64,000 nucleotides of DNA from Balamuthia mandrillaris (Eukaryota; Discosea; Longamoebia; Balamuthiidae), in assembly GCA_031835245.1 (NCBI GenBank), contig JAVKOQ010000105.1, forward strand, positions 109,877 through 173,876, written 5' to 3'. This document shows positions 37,801-45,340 of the stretch, piece by piece (within the stretch, counting starts at the first letter, position 1; every line of letters starts with the position of its first letter). Below the pieces are notes generated by a model. That model did no database searches. It saw only the letters and a list, made by a program, of their open reading frames with translations, and was not told the DNA's origin. Made by a program: the position numbers and the translations under genes.

Positions 37801-38581
37801 ATTGTTTTTAATTTAAAGCAAGCGGTCTTTAATCTTTATAAACTTGGTAATATTGGGTGCATGCTCTTCTTGGTAATGGTAATGGACCGTATAAACGACT
37901 GTAGAAACGTCAAATTTGCCTCCGACCGTATATCTGGCCGTTTATTTGAGCATTTTACCTAATATGGAGAAAGAAGGCGGATATCCGCCCGTATTTCCGC
38001 AAATTTGACCAGTAGAGTGGCGCAAGGCGTCTGCCATCGCTTTTCCTCCTGCTTCGCCCAAACGGTTCGCTACAGGTTCATAGCCTTGTTAATAAACGAA
38101 ACATGTTTCTCTCTCCCCTACGCTTGTAACTCCTTGCGTTCTGGGTTACGTGCCATTAAGGTCCAACGCTGTGAGGGTGGTGTTGTGGCGCAACGCCTCA
38201 GCAATCGCTTTGCCCCCCTCTTCTCCAAGGTGGTTCGCTGAGAGAAACATAAGAAAGAGGTGAGAGCGGGTTCCACCATAAGCAAGAAACAGGATGTCAT
38301 GTAAGAAGAAGTTTCATACTTGAAAGGTCCAACAAGGTGAGGGTGGTGTTGTTGCGCAAGGCCTCTGCCACTGCCGTTCCACCCGCTGGTCCCAACCTCC
38401 TCTCTGGCAGAAGAAGCATGAAGAGAGAGAGAGAGAGAGAGAGAGGAAGAAGTTAGTTCTGTTCGTTTCTCACGACAACAAACGCACTGTGCAAGTCCAC
38501 TTGCGTAGCACCAGGCGGGATCAACTCTTCCCAGCGGTGAGCCTTGGTGGCAGCAGCTCTGTCCGTAAACCAACCGAACAT
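24200..38581 (-). CDS. LRR - coiled-coil - protein kinase - RBR-like zinc-finger protein, split by a DNA transposon
   Basis: Exons: 38581-38488, 38403-38320, 38237-38154, 38069-38018 plus 27664-27633 (one 84-bp exon cut by the element at 27667-38017), 27576-26606, 26542-26109 and 26014-24200. Each LRR exon is 84 bp, phase 1 at both ends, and encodes one 28-residue repeat (LGEEGGKAIAEALRHNTTL). A Glu-rich tract and coiled coil follow. The kinase has VLKEF, HRDVKPQNIF, GDFDIS (DFD, not DFG) and YMAPEV. The C-terminal fingers start at SCVVCMDEKW and end with LQCPRCHQAFVDFDGC, ALTCSRC and FCAWC; the Cys after DFDG aligns with the RING2 catalytic cysteine of RBR ligases. Exon 5 is one base short of keeping frame across its (GAA)n tract, and exon 3 needs a GC donor. 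The locus may be inactive, yet the last exon is fully open. Some exons are supported by the copy at 60602. Confidence 0.8.
27303..27475. repeat. (TTC)n tract inside the coiled-coil exon
   Basis: About 170 bp of nearly pure TTC on the plus strand, GAA on the gene's strand, broken by TTTTC and TTGTTC. The flanking coding frames differ by one base, so repeat slippage or an assembly error in this tract is likely. The paralogue at 61286 lacks the expansion. Confidence 0.9.
27667..27682 (+). repeat. left terminal inverted repeat of the transposon
   Basis: CTCTACTGG-CGAAAT at the left end matches the reverse complement of the right end (CTCTACTGGTCAAAT) with one offset base. Confidence 0.85.
27690..27866. 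repeat. left subterminal repeat region of the transposon
   Basis: Some ten copies, in both orientations, of a short motif built on AAATATACGG / CGTATA / GGATATCC. Such clustered motifs are the usual transposase-binding sites of CACTA elements. Confidence 0.75.
28120..29944 (-). CDS. downstream exons of the left-arm transposon gene, unknown function
   Basis: Minus-strand open segments separated by GT/AG introns: about 29944-29487 (acidic and basic linker, TTNRKRPAPTQEDKDEYS), 29430-29090 (YESLQKWKARNVRWSEFTL), 28830-28668 (EAQLELNIKCTVEKLMEHF) and 28583-28200 (ENEDRLYQHALLAFIPIWD). Phases checked at the first two joins agree, so these probably continue the gene that starts near 32360. The encoded region is helical and hydrophilic, with no family recognised. 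A minisatellite intron (about 28866-29010) separates two of the segments. The protein may be an accessory subunit of the transposition machinery, by position only. Confidence 0.5.
28866..29010. repeat. AACAAGAACGAG minisatellite in a transposon intron
   Basis: Short AACAAG / AACGAG / AATGAG units; pyrimidine-rich on the minus-strand gene's sense strand. Confidence 0.85.
30208..30981. repeat. long AACAAGAACGC minisatellite in a transposon intron
   Basis: About 770 bp of degenerate tandem units (AACAAGAACGC, GAACGCAAAC, AGAATGATG), including higher-order repeats of roughly 130 bp that contain AACGATGAACAAGAT. It lies directly after the dioxygenase exon and makes the true splice junction unreadable, because every candidate donor in the array is equivalent. 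Confidence 0.85.
30982..32360 (-). CDS. transposon-borne TET/JBP-like 2-oxoglutarate/Fe(II) dioxygenase-like protein (5' exons)
   Basis: Four phase-consistent exons: 32360-32224, 32164-32019, 31906-31822 and 31548-30982. The first two give a basic linker (KRPVGNKGDNSNHAKKPK, NHKRRRRLAYRHKK). The 189-residue last exon contains YPWACVAINFGGNEIIYHTD, directly followed by KNDCKNGFCFVLVFGDF. The order N..., HxD, N, G-[FW]-C, G-D-F is the core of the double-stranded beta-helix dioxygenases of the TET/JBP class known to ride inside fungal KDZ-type transposons; His and Asp of HTD would be the first iron ligands. TET/JBP enzymes oxidise methylated pyrimidines in DNA. The rest of the domain must lie beyond the minisatellite; an open stretch with LLNHALYEGQPF (30080-30110) could give the distal His, but the junction cannot be placed. 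An SR-rich exon (33400-32854) may lie further upstream. Confidence 0.6.
31594..31748. repeat. CACCAG hexanucleotide repeat in a transposon intron
   Basis: About 25 units of AGCACC/CACCAG with three GAGCACC variants, between exons of the left-arm gene. Confidence 0.9.
32455..32800. repeat. four tandem copies of an ~89-bp repeat in the transposon
   Basis: Copies start near 32455, 32549, 32638 and 32727 with spacing 94, 89 and 89 bp. Each contains GACTATTTATCCCCTGCACA and GCGATTGTTGCGCAAAAGGC, and most end in a CTCTCTGCATATG / CAGCTGATACAAC segment. High identity between copies suggests recent expansion. They sit between the left-arm coding exons. Confidence 0.88.
32854..33400 (-). CDS. SR-rich repetitive exon, possible N-terminus of the left-arm transposon gene
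   Basis: An open minus-strand segment bounded by an acceptor (CCTCAG before 33400) and a donor (GTACGT after 32854). It encodes Ser/Arg/Pro/Gln repeats such as SPSEQRSPQRSHPRQ, from a 30-bp DNA unit tandem at 33057-33200. The composition resembles RS domains. The plus-strand reading of the same repeats (GENAGESAVEG) is the alternative. Linkage to the dioxygenase exons is by position only. Confidence 0.4.
33576..37811 (+). CDS. transposase of the CACTA/EnSpm-like element with acidic N-terminal domain
   Basis: Eight exons join in phase: 33576-34905, 34980-35545, 35698-35763, 35871-36234, 36262-36308, 36405-36587, 36674-37273 and 37359-37811, about 1,200 codons. The first encodes a long Ser/Glu/Asp repeat region (EESEASEESEESEESEASEE), an Asp-rich part and a Glu run; ATG 33699 is an alternative start. 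Later exons carry Tnp2-like landmarks: NVMLGLYFDDYDPAK, VITVIADLPAKAF followed by WCVRCYSKRND, IVNDLMHNELQNG, and KPKMHYLSHYPEDIQLWG with WCFPGERLNG. These match the RNase-H-like core and C-terminal block of CACTA transposases, with FDD and ADLP candidates for catalytic acidic residues. One in-frame TGA lies at 36528-36530, so this copy is probably not functional unless the exon is spliced differently. Confidence 0.75.
37880..38017. repeat. right subterminal repeats and terminal inverted repeat
   Basis: CCGTATAAACGAC, CCGTATATC, GGCCGTTTAT, GGATATCCGCC and CGTATTTCCGC echo the left-end motifs, and the region ends in the inverted repeat CCAGTAGAG at 38009-38017. Confidence 0.75.
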
Positions 38582-38832
38582 AATTTGGCGTTACTCTCCC
38601 GTTCTGTTTTAACCTCAAAGGCAAAACAACAACAAAGAAAAGCAGAGACCTCCTTCTTGGCCTGAAAGGCAAACAAAGGTGTAACAGCCATGGGTTGCAA
38701 CACTACCGGTGCCCCATGGCAAAAAAACGACCAAAGCCATCACGGAGGACACCAGCATGCCCTCACGGTCTTCATACAAAGGCTGTTGGTTGGACGTCAC
38801 ATCCCACAGATAGTGGGATTTTGTTGACAGAA

Positions 38833-38904
38833 AGGCGCGTGGCCAAATGGAAAGGCGTCTGCCTACGGAGCAGAAGATTGTGGGTTCGATCCCCACCGTG
38901 CCTG
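38833..38904 (+). tRNA. tRNA-Arg (anticodon ACG)
   Basis: A 72-base cloverleaf folds cleanly: acceptor AGGCGCG with CGTGCCT, D-stem GCC/GGC, anticodon stem TCTGC/GCAGA, loop CTACGGA with ACG at 38865-38867, a five-base variable loop, and T-arm GTGGG-TTCGATC-CCCAC. G38904 is the discriminator. It has no intron and no encoded CCA. T-runs directly downstream suit a polymerase III terminator. Position A34 would be edited to inosine to read CGN codons. Confidence 0.95.
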
Positions 38905-39010
38905 ATTTCTTTTTTTCTTTTTTTGTGCATAATACTGTGCACAACAACTTCACCAAAGGATGCCATTTGCTGGACAGATCTTGTGCGTAAGAAGCGAAGC
39001 CGAACGGAAG

Positions 39011-39105
39011 ATGGGAAGGACGCCACCGCGGCTGGTGTGCGTTACCGGCGCCTCTGGCTTCATCGCCGGTCACATCGTGGCCCAACTCTTGGAACAAGGT
39101 TTCTT

Positions 39106-39143
<38 letters not shown>

Positions 39144-40760
39144 TTCTCTTTAGAGGCACTTATTTATTTTTTATTTCCCAAAGGCTTTCGCGTGAGAGGA
39201 ACCATCCGCAAAGCGAGTTCTGATGAACGCCAAAAGCTTGGTTTCCTGGAGGAGCTGAAGGAGAGCTTCTCCAACCGCTCGGCTGCTTCGTTGGAGCTGG
39301 TGGAAGCCGACCTGCTGGACCCTGCCAGCCTCCAGCGGGCCATCGACGGCTGCACTCACGTCGTCCACACGGCCTCTCCCTCCACTCACACCGCCAAAGA
39401 CCCCCAACGGGACATCGTTGAGCCCATTCTAAGGGGCACCAAAGCCGTTTTGACCGCTTGTGCAAGAGCTAGCTCTGTCCAGGTTTCCTCCACTTTCCAC
39501 TGCTTTTATGCTTCTCTGCCGCTTTGCTTCTCTCTCTTCTCTCATTCTTTTCTTGTTCCTTCGTTCGTTCGTTCTCTTAATTCTCTCATTCTCTCGTTCG
39601 CTCTTCTCTTCTCTTCTCTTCATCGTTCTCTTCTCTTCATCGTTCTCTTCTCTTCGCTGCTCTTTGCTTCTCTTTATGTATCTTTTTCTTTTGTTTACTT
39701 TCACCATAGTTGTTAGTGTTGACTTCTTCCATTTCGGCTGTTCGCAACCGTGGAACAGAAGACAAAGTCTTTGATGAGTCCGACTGGAACGATGAAGCCA
39801 CGCCCAACGAAGAGCCTTACAACTATGCAAAGACTTTAGGAGAGAAGATGGCTTGGCAAATGGTGAAAAACTTGGAAGAAGAAGGAGAACAAGAAGGAGG
39901 AGAAAGCAGAAACAAGTTCAAGTTGGTGACGTTCTGTCCGACGTTGGTGGTTGGTCCTTTGTTGTCGGAGAGAATGGCAGTCAGTAATAGCGTACTCCTG
40001 ACAATTGCCTCGGGGCAGTACCCTTTCTTGCCAAAAGTCTGTGAGAATTGGGTTGATGTTCGCGATGTTGCTAGGTATCATCTTTCTCTCTCTCTACCTT
40101 CCTCTTTCTCTTTCGTCGTTTCTCTTTCATCATTTCTCTTTTCTCTTTTCTCTTTTCTCTTTCTCTTCCACAAACAAACAGAGCACACGTGTTAGCCATT
40201 CAAAAGGAGAACATCGCCCAAAACCAGAGATACATCCTCAGTGGTGGGATGCTATGGTTCCGCGAAGCCGCTGAGCTCATTTTAACTTGGACAACCCAAC
40301 AACAGCACGCAGCGAAGAGCAACACAAAGTTCAAACACGCCTCCAGTTGCATCACCACCAAAGAGATGGCCAACTTTTGGATGTATTTTGTCGCACTTAT
40401 AGAACCAAGGGTCACCTGGAAATGGTGCAAGAACAAGCTGGGGGTAAAGACGATCGTGAAGTCGGACAAGGTGTGCAGAGAGTTGGGATTGGAGTACACT
40501 CCGTTGGAAAAGACGTTTGCGGATGGATGTACCAGTTTCATGGAACGCGGTTTTCTAAAGTATGTGTTCTTTCTATCTTATTTCGTTTCGTTCTTCGTTA
40601 CTTTCTGTCTTTGTCCTCTGTTTAACTTTTGTGTTTATTTATTAGTTGGGAAGAAAGAGCCAAAAAACAGCAACAAAAGAAGAAGAAAGCAGCGATTCTC
40701 TTCTTCTTCCTTCTCTCCATCCTCCTCTCTCTACTCTTTGCTCTCTTCTTTTCCTCCTAA
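39011..40760 (+). CDS. extended SDR, dihydroflavonol/cinnamoyl-CoA-reductase-like, C-terminal membrane anchor
   Basis: Exons 39011-39098, 39184-39482, 39710-40074, 40182-40559 and 40646-40760 join in phase to 414 residues. The Rossmann start is VCVTGASGFIAGHIVAQLL. GCTHVVHTASP, LTSSISAVRNRG and the catalytic EEPYNYAKTLGEK (YxxxK) follow, then FCPTLVVGPL and VDVRDVARAHVLAI. The order fits NADPH-dependent reductases of the DFR/CCR group; the natural substrate is unknown. The last exon adds a basic stretch (AKKQQQKKKK) and a hydrophobic tail (AILFFFLLSILLSLLFALFF), so the enzyme is probably tail-anchored in the ER. Its stop is 25 bp from the convergent thioredoxin-gene stop. Confidence 0.85.
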
Positions 40761-40785
40761 ATGTAAAGAAAAGAAAAGGATCCAC

Positions 40786-41756
40786 TTACGAGAACCAAAT
40801 GTTAGCAAGTCGCTTTCTTCCTTGCACCGTCAACTCGTTATCCTCTCCAAGAACCGTAAACACTTTGAACAACAGTTGACGAGCGGCATCCTCCTTCCAA
40901 TACTTGTTCCTCTTCAGGATCTCCAATAACTGTTCGATAGCTTCCTCCGGTCTTCCGCCAACGAGGTACAAGGACGCCAAGTCGTAACGATCCTGAAACA
41001 GAGCATCCAGCGTAGACGTGTCCTCTGCATTGTTGTTTGCGTTTATCTTTTGGAGGAGGGCGTCTTCTTTTTGTTTAAAGTCGGAAGAAGAGAGACCCGA
41101 GGGAAACTTGCTGCGAAACTCGAGTTGAATGTCTACAGCGGAAACGGCTTTCTTGATGAGGGGTTCGGAGAGGCGAGAGGAGAACTTGCGTTTGAGGTTT
41201 TCGGTTAGGTCTTTGGCTGCTTCCAGGTTGCCTTCTTCCAATGCACAACGAGCTTTTGTTTAAAGGTTTGTTAGTTTGAGTAAGAGAAAAATAGAGAACG
41301 AGAGAAATAAAGAAAGGAAGAGAGCGCGCCTGAAAGAAAAGCAAAAGCAAACCTAATCCAGCAAGAGCCACAGGAACAGTCTCCTCCACGTTTTCCTTCA
41401 AGACCTGCCCATAGGCCTCCGCCGCCCCCGTGATATCTCCCTCTCTCAGCCTCTGCTCCGCCTCCTCAAAGAGCTCCTCCGCTGAGGCCAAATGGTCCAA
41501 CTCTCCGGCGATGCCTCCCACCCTGTCCACCCACTTTCTCAACTGATCGGCTGGGAGAACGCCCATAAAGCTGTCCACCAGCTTGCCTTGATAGAGAGCA
41601 AAGACGGTCGGGAGGTTGGTCACGCCGAGCTGTTGGGCCAGGGCTTGGTTGTGGTCGGTGTTGAGCTTGGCCAGGAGCACGCGGCCGTTGAGGCGTTTGA
41701 CCTCTTGCTCTAAGGCAGGCGTCAAGGTCTTGCATGGCGTACACCAACTAGATGGA

Positions 41757-41798
<42 letters not shown>

Positions 41799-42711
41799 AG
41801 ATGTTAGGGAGAAGGAAGGAGGGAGAGAGACAGAAGAAGAAGAAGAAGAAGAAGAACAAGAACAAGAAGAACAAGAAGAAGCAGAAGCGAAAGCAGAAGC
41901 AGAAGCAGAAGCAAAAGCAGAAGCAGAAGCAGAAGCAGAAGCAGAAGCAGAAGCAGAAGCAGAAGCAGAAGCAGAAGCGAAAGCAGAAGCAGCAGCAGAA
42001 GCAGAAGCAGAAGCAGAAGCAGAAGCAGAAGCAGAAGGGAAGCAGAAGCAGAAGCAGAAGCAAGCAGAAGCAGAAGCAGAAGCAGAAGCAGAAGCAGAAG
42101 CAGAAGCAGAAGCAGAAGCAGAAGCAGAAGCAGAAGCAGAAGCAGAAGCAGAACGAGAAGAAGGAGGAGAGAGAGAGAGCAGCGAGAAGAGGAAGGAAAA
42201 GGAAGACTTACTCAGCGTAGCAATCAACTATGACGGGGACTTGAGCGGAGGGAATGAGAACCTGAGCTTGGAACTGCTCTTGCGACGCTTCAAAGATGAG
42301 AGTACGATTGCTGCTCGCTCCAGCTTTGGTGGCGGCGGCGGGCGGGCCTTCCTTTGGCGAGAGCTCAGCGGTGGGAGAGATCTCATCCTTTCTTCTTTGG
42401 CTGGTGACAAAGGTTCGTTTCGTGAAGAAAGAAGCAGACGAAGGTGAAGCCAAAGAGGGCAGGAGACGATTCGGTTGAAAGCGTCGTCGCAGCGTGGAGA
42501 AGGATTGGGGTTGATTGTGATGTGTTCGAAGGCCACAAGTGGAAGCAGAAGCGGAGCGCGAGAGGAGAGGGGTTGTCGTGGCGAGGCATCGCTTCGTGAG
42601 AGTGGCCGTTGCAGCGAGCCTGCACGGACGAACCGAAGAGAAAGCAGAAGGGGCAGGAAGCATGCTGGTGAACAAGGGAAGCCGAGCGGAGGCACTGGTG
42701 CTGCTTTGCAT
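40786..42711 (-). CDS. CnoX/YbbN-like thioredoxin-TPR protein, probably mitochondrial
   Basis: Exons 42711-42212, 41747-41353 and 41252-40786 join in phase to 453 residues. The first ~110 residues are Ser/Ala/Arg-rich with almost no acidic residues (SSVRPCRLAATATLTKRC), a typical mitochondrial presequence. The junction of exons 1 and 2 rebuilds the thioredoxin active site, VIVDCYADWCTPCKTLTPAL; LGVTNLPTVFALYQGK carries the cis-proline. The C-terminal half has TPR-like helices and LLFKVFTVLGEDNEL, the YbbN/CnoX ending. Bacterial CnoX protects substrates from oxidation and hands them to GroEL, so a role with mitochondrial HSP60 is plausible. The first intron contains (GA)n and a 280-bp GCAGAA repeat. 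Confidence 0.85.
41757..42160. repeat. (GA)n and (GCAGAA)n repeats in intron 1 of the thioredoxin gene
   Basis: GAGA repeat at about 41758-41796, then GAAGAACAAG units, then about 45 copies of GCAGAA with few variants (41876-42150). On the gene's sense strand these are CT and TTCTGC. Confidence 0.9.
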
Positions 42712-42965
42712 CGAACGAAAGCAAAACTTTTTTTTTTGCTTTGTCCACAAAAAAGTTTCCCAAACCAACGTCACGTTTACTTAAAATAGTAAACGATGAC
42801 GTATTTGATCGTGATCTCCGCCAACTTTCAGAAAACACGTCATACAATACTCAAGAAAGAATACGATGACGTAACACACAAATATTTATTTACTTTTTTC
42901 TTTTTTATTTCTATTATTTTTATTTTAAGTTTTTGTTGTATGTACAAAGCCGTGCTTGGGCCCAC

Positions 42966-44051
42966 TCAGGAAGGTTGGCGTTGATGCAGGAGTGCTTGTC
43001 TGAACTTTTGTAGGTCCTGCAAAGATCTCTCGCAATACGACCAGTCAACGTGGATCGTTTTTATGTGCAGCCTTAACTATAATACCCATATAGAATACCA
43101 AGAGAATGTGTGTTGAAAGAAGAAGAAAATAAAACTACGCAATGGCTTATCATTACTTACCGATGGTGTCCGTCTTAAAGCTACGAGGTGGCAGTAATGT
43201 GCTCCGTAGAAATACATGAAGCACTGTGCTTGTAGCGTTAAGCAGTCCTTCGCATCATTCTTCCGTGGCAGAGTGCTGCCGCTCTCTGCCACCAAAACGA
43301 TGCCTTCTATATCCCCGTTGAACGGGTTCTGGAGGAACAAGTCTGGCGAGCCGTCCAACCAGTCGTACCCTTCCTTAACTCGCAGAGCCGTTGATAGCCT
43401 TTGTAAAAAAAAAACTTGTTGAACAAGAAAGACAACACACAAAGAAAGAGAGACAAAACGAGTTACGCTGTAACGCCTAGCTCTCTGCACTCAGATAAAA
43501 AGGCAACTTGGGCCAGCTTCCTCGCAGCCGAGCGGTGCACCGGAGAGGAGGTTCTCCTCCCGTCGGACAGCTCTCTCCACAGCTGCCTGCTGGGCTTGGC
43601 GGCATCGAACCCGATGGCTGCACCCCATTCGGCTGGCGTGAGCTTGATGGAACGGAGCTTGTGGTATCGGAGCTCTTTTGGTTCCGTGTTTGGTGTGAGA
43701 CCTGATAAGAAGATTACAGAAGCAGAAGATGGGAAAGAAGAAAAACTGAAAAAGAGAAGGTGGGGGGAGGAAAGAACGCTGACGCATCATACCTCTTTTG
43801 AAAACAGGTGCTGCTATCAACACCAGCACCAGAGCAGGCAATAATAATAACCACCAGCCCCACGACAGCGTGAGCCCTGCTCTCCTGGTTGCCCCCTTGA
43901 TCAGCCCTTCAATTTCCTCAATGCCATGCCATCCTCCCCCTCTTCTTCCTCCTCTTCCTTTATCCCCACCAAAGCCCTCAACCACACCATCGTAGTGAGC
44001 TGAAGCCATGAGCCAACAAAGCAACAGCAGCAGCGGTCTCACCCATGCCAT
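42966..44051 (-). CDS. membrane-anchored YqaJ-like PD-(D/E)XK-fold protein
   Basis: Exons 44051-43793, 43701-43467, 43398-43161 and 43076-42966 join in phase to 280 residues. A signal peptide (AWVRPLLLLLCWLMASAHY), a Gly-rich stretch and one transmembrane helix (WGWWLLLLPALVLVLIAAPV) come first. The rest resembles the YqaJ-like nuclease fold found in plant organellar proteins: IKLTPAEWGAAIGFDAAKP, GYDWLDGSPDLFL, GIVLVAESGS and LTLQAQCFMYFYGAHYCHLV. The D of GSPD and the E of VAES would be active-site acids, but the usual lysine after E-x is not obvious, so catalysis is doubtful. A secreted or membrane-bound member of this fold is unusual. The similarity is by motif order only. Confidence 0.6.
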
Positions 44052-45340
44052 CCTGCTCTCCTTCCTTCTTTTCGTTGTTTCGCCTGTTATAAGCAACGCA
44101 TAATTATAACTGCATTACCAAAAAGAAAGGGAGTCCGTTGTGGTTGGTTAGCCTCCCCACCACGTGGGTGGTGCTCCTGGTTTTCTTGGGTTGTTCCAGT
44201 CGGTTTCTCTCAAGTTTTTCATCCGCCAACCACTCTTGGTTATCAGAACACAAACTTGTTCTACAAGGTATATAATGCTTGGCATAAATGTTGGTCCTCT
44301 TCCTCCCCTTGTGTTTTTGCTCTGTTCTGAAGCTTCTACATAACACCTCCTCTCCTTGTGTTTTTGCTCTGTGCAACTCCGCTTCGGATTCTCCTGCACT
44401 CACGCACATCCAAATGATGGCGGAGGCCGCGTTCTCATCCTTCAGTTGACATCACCACTGGTGAAGATGGAGCAGCACCAGTCGCACGCAAAGAGGGAAC
44501 TCGGGGACGTTGTGGATGATTGCGGCGAGACGCGCAGAGGTGAGCAGGGCTTGATTTGCTTGCAGAGCCTTCGCTCACCTCCACATCATAAATTCGTTCC
44601 TTTCCTTTCTTATTCTTCCTCTTCCTTTTCTTCTTCAGTCTTTCTCTTTATCCTGTTTCCTTCTGTTGTGCAGAGGCTTGGAGGTTGCAATGCTGGACAG
44701 GTCTCTAGGCTTTCATCGATCGTCACTTAGGCTGAACACCGGGACGAGCACAGCCTCCGGTTCCTGTTGAGCTTCACCCTGTTGCCTCTCTGCTTTGCGG
44801 TGGCGAGGCCCGAGATAATACGCAGCCTTGCGACACACCAACAACGGTGTCGTTTCGTTCTTGTTCTTTCTTCTCATGCAAGTACGTTGAACTTCTTGGT
44901 CTACAGTTTCTTTCTCTTGGGTGCCGGACCGGTAGGGTGGCTTGCGAGCGGGACAGCAAAACGTCAGCATTCCTCGCAGCAACCATACAAGGCAACGTTC
45001 TTCCTAAAACACAAAATGCACGTAACGGGCTCATATAGCTGATGTACTCCATAGTAACCAATAGGAACATTATTATTGCATTTAATATACGGGCAGCATT
45101 GCTCCTATTGGCGGGCTGCTGTTACGTAACGTTTTACGTTATACAAAAGCAACCGGAGCACGCTTTTTTCGCCAGCGGTCACTGGACACCGGGCTGGCTG
45201 GTTACGAAAACCAAGGCCAACTGAACGTTGTTTTTCGGAGCTCTTTTTCAAACGGCCTAACAGAACAGAACACAACAACAGCTTACTTGTTTGTACTACA
45301 ACAATTACCTTACTGTACTTTTTTTTGTATTGTAACAACA
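44052..45340. other. 1.3 kb divergent spacer
   Basis: Lies between the starts of the YqaJ-like gene (minus) and the GMC oxidoreductase (plus). Reading frames on both strands are short or overlapping. A palindromic stretch around CCACCACGTGGGTGGTG is at 44157-44174. Two similar CTCCTTGTGTTTTTGCTCTG segments occur near 44310 and 44352. No gene is confidently supported. Confidence 0.5.

Larger units (their letters stand above)
27667..38017. mobile_element. 10.35 kb CACTA/EnSpm-like (CMC group) DNA transposon
   Basis: The ends are inverted: the left end begins CTCTACTGG and the right end finishes CCAGTAGAG. Both are flanked by TG (27665-27666 and 38018-38019), a 2-bp target duplication. Removing the element and one TG restores an 84-bp LRR exon that matches neighbouring exons base for base around the join (TTGCGCCACAACACCACC on the minus strand), so the borders are exact. 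Short repeats lie inside both ends. The right arm carries a spliced transposase and the left arm a divergent spliced gene with a 2-oxoglutarate dioxygenase signature. The interior holds several minisatellites. A 2-3 bp duplication, Tnp2-like blocks and subterminal repeats fit CACTA/CMC elements; a KDZ-type element is the main alternative. Confidence 0.88.

Noticed and set aside
41722-42447. Open frames over the GCAGAA repeat (AEAEAE or CFCFCF)
   Set aside because: Pure repeat translation in an intron bounded by consistent splice sites.
44470-44800. Possible small plus-strand gene starting EQHQSHAKRELGDVVDDCGE
   Set aside because: The splice choices give short ends with no family similarity; it overlaps other frames of equal quality, so it was left as spacer.
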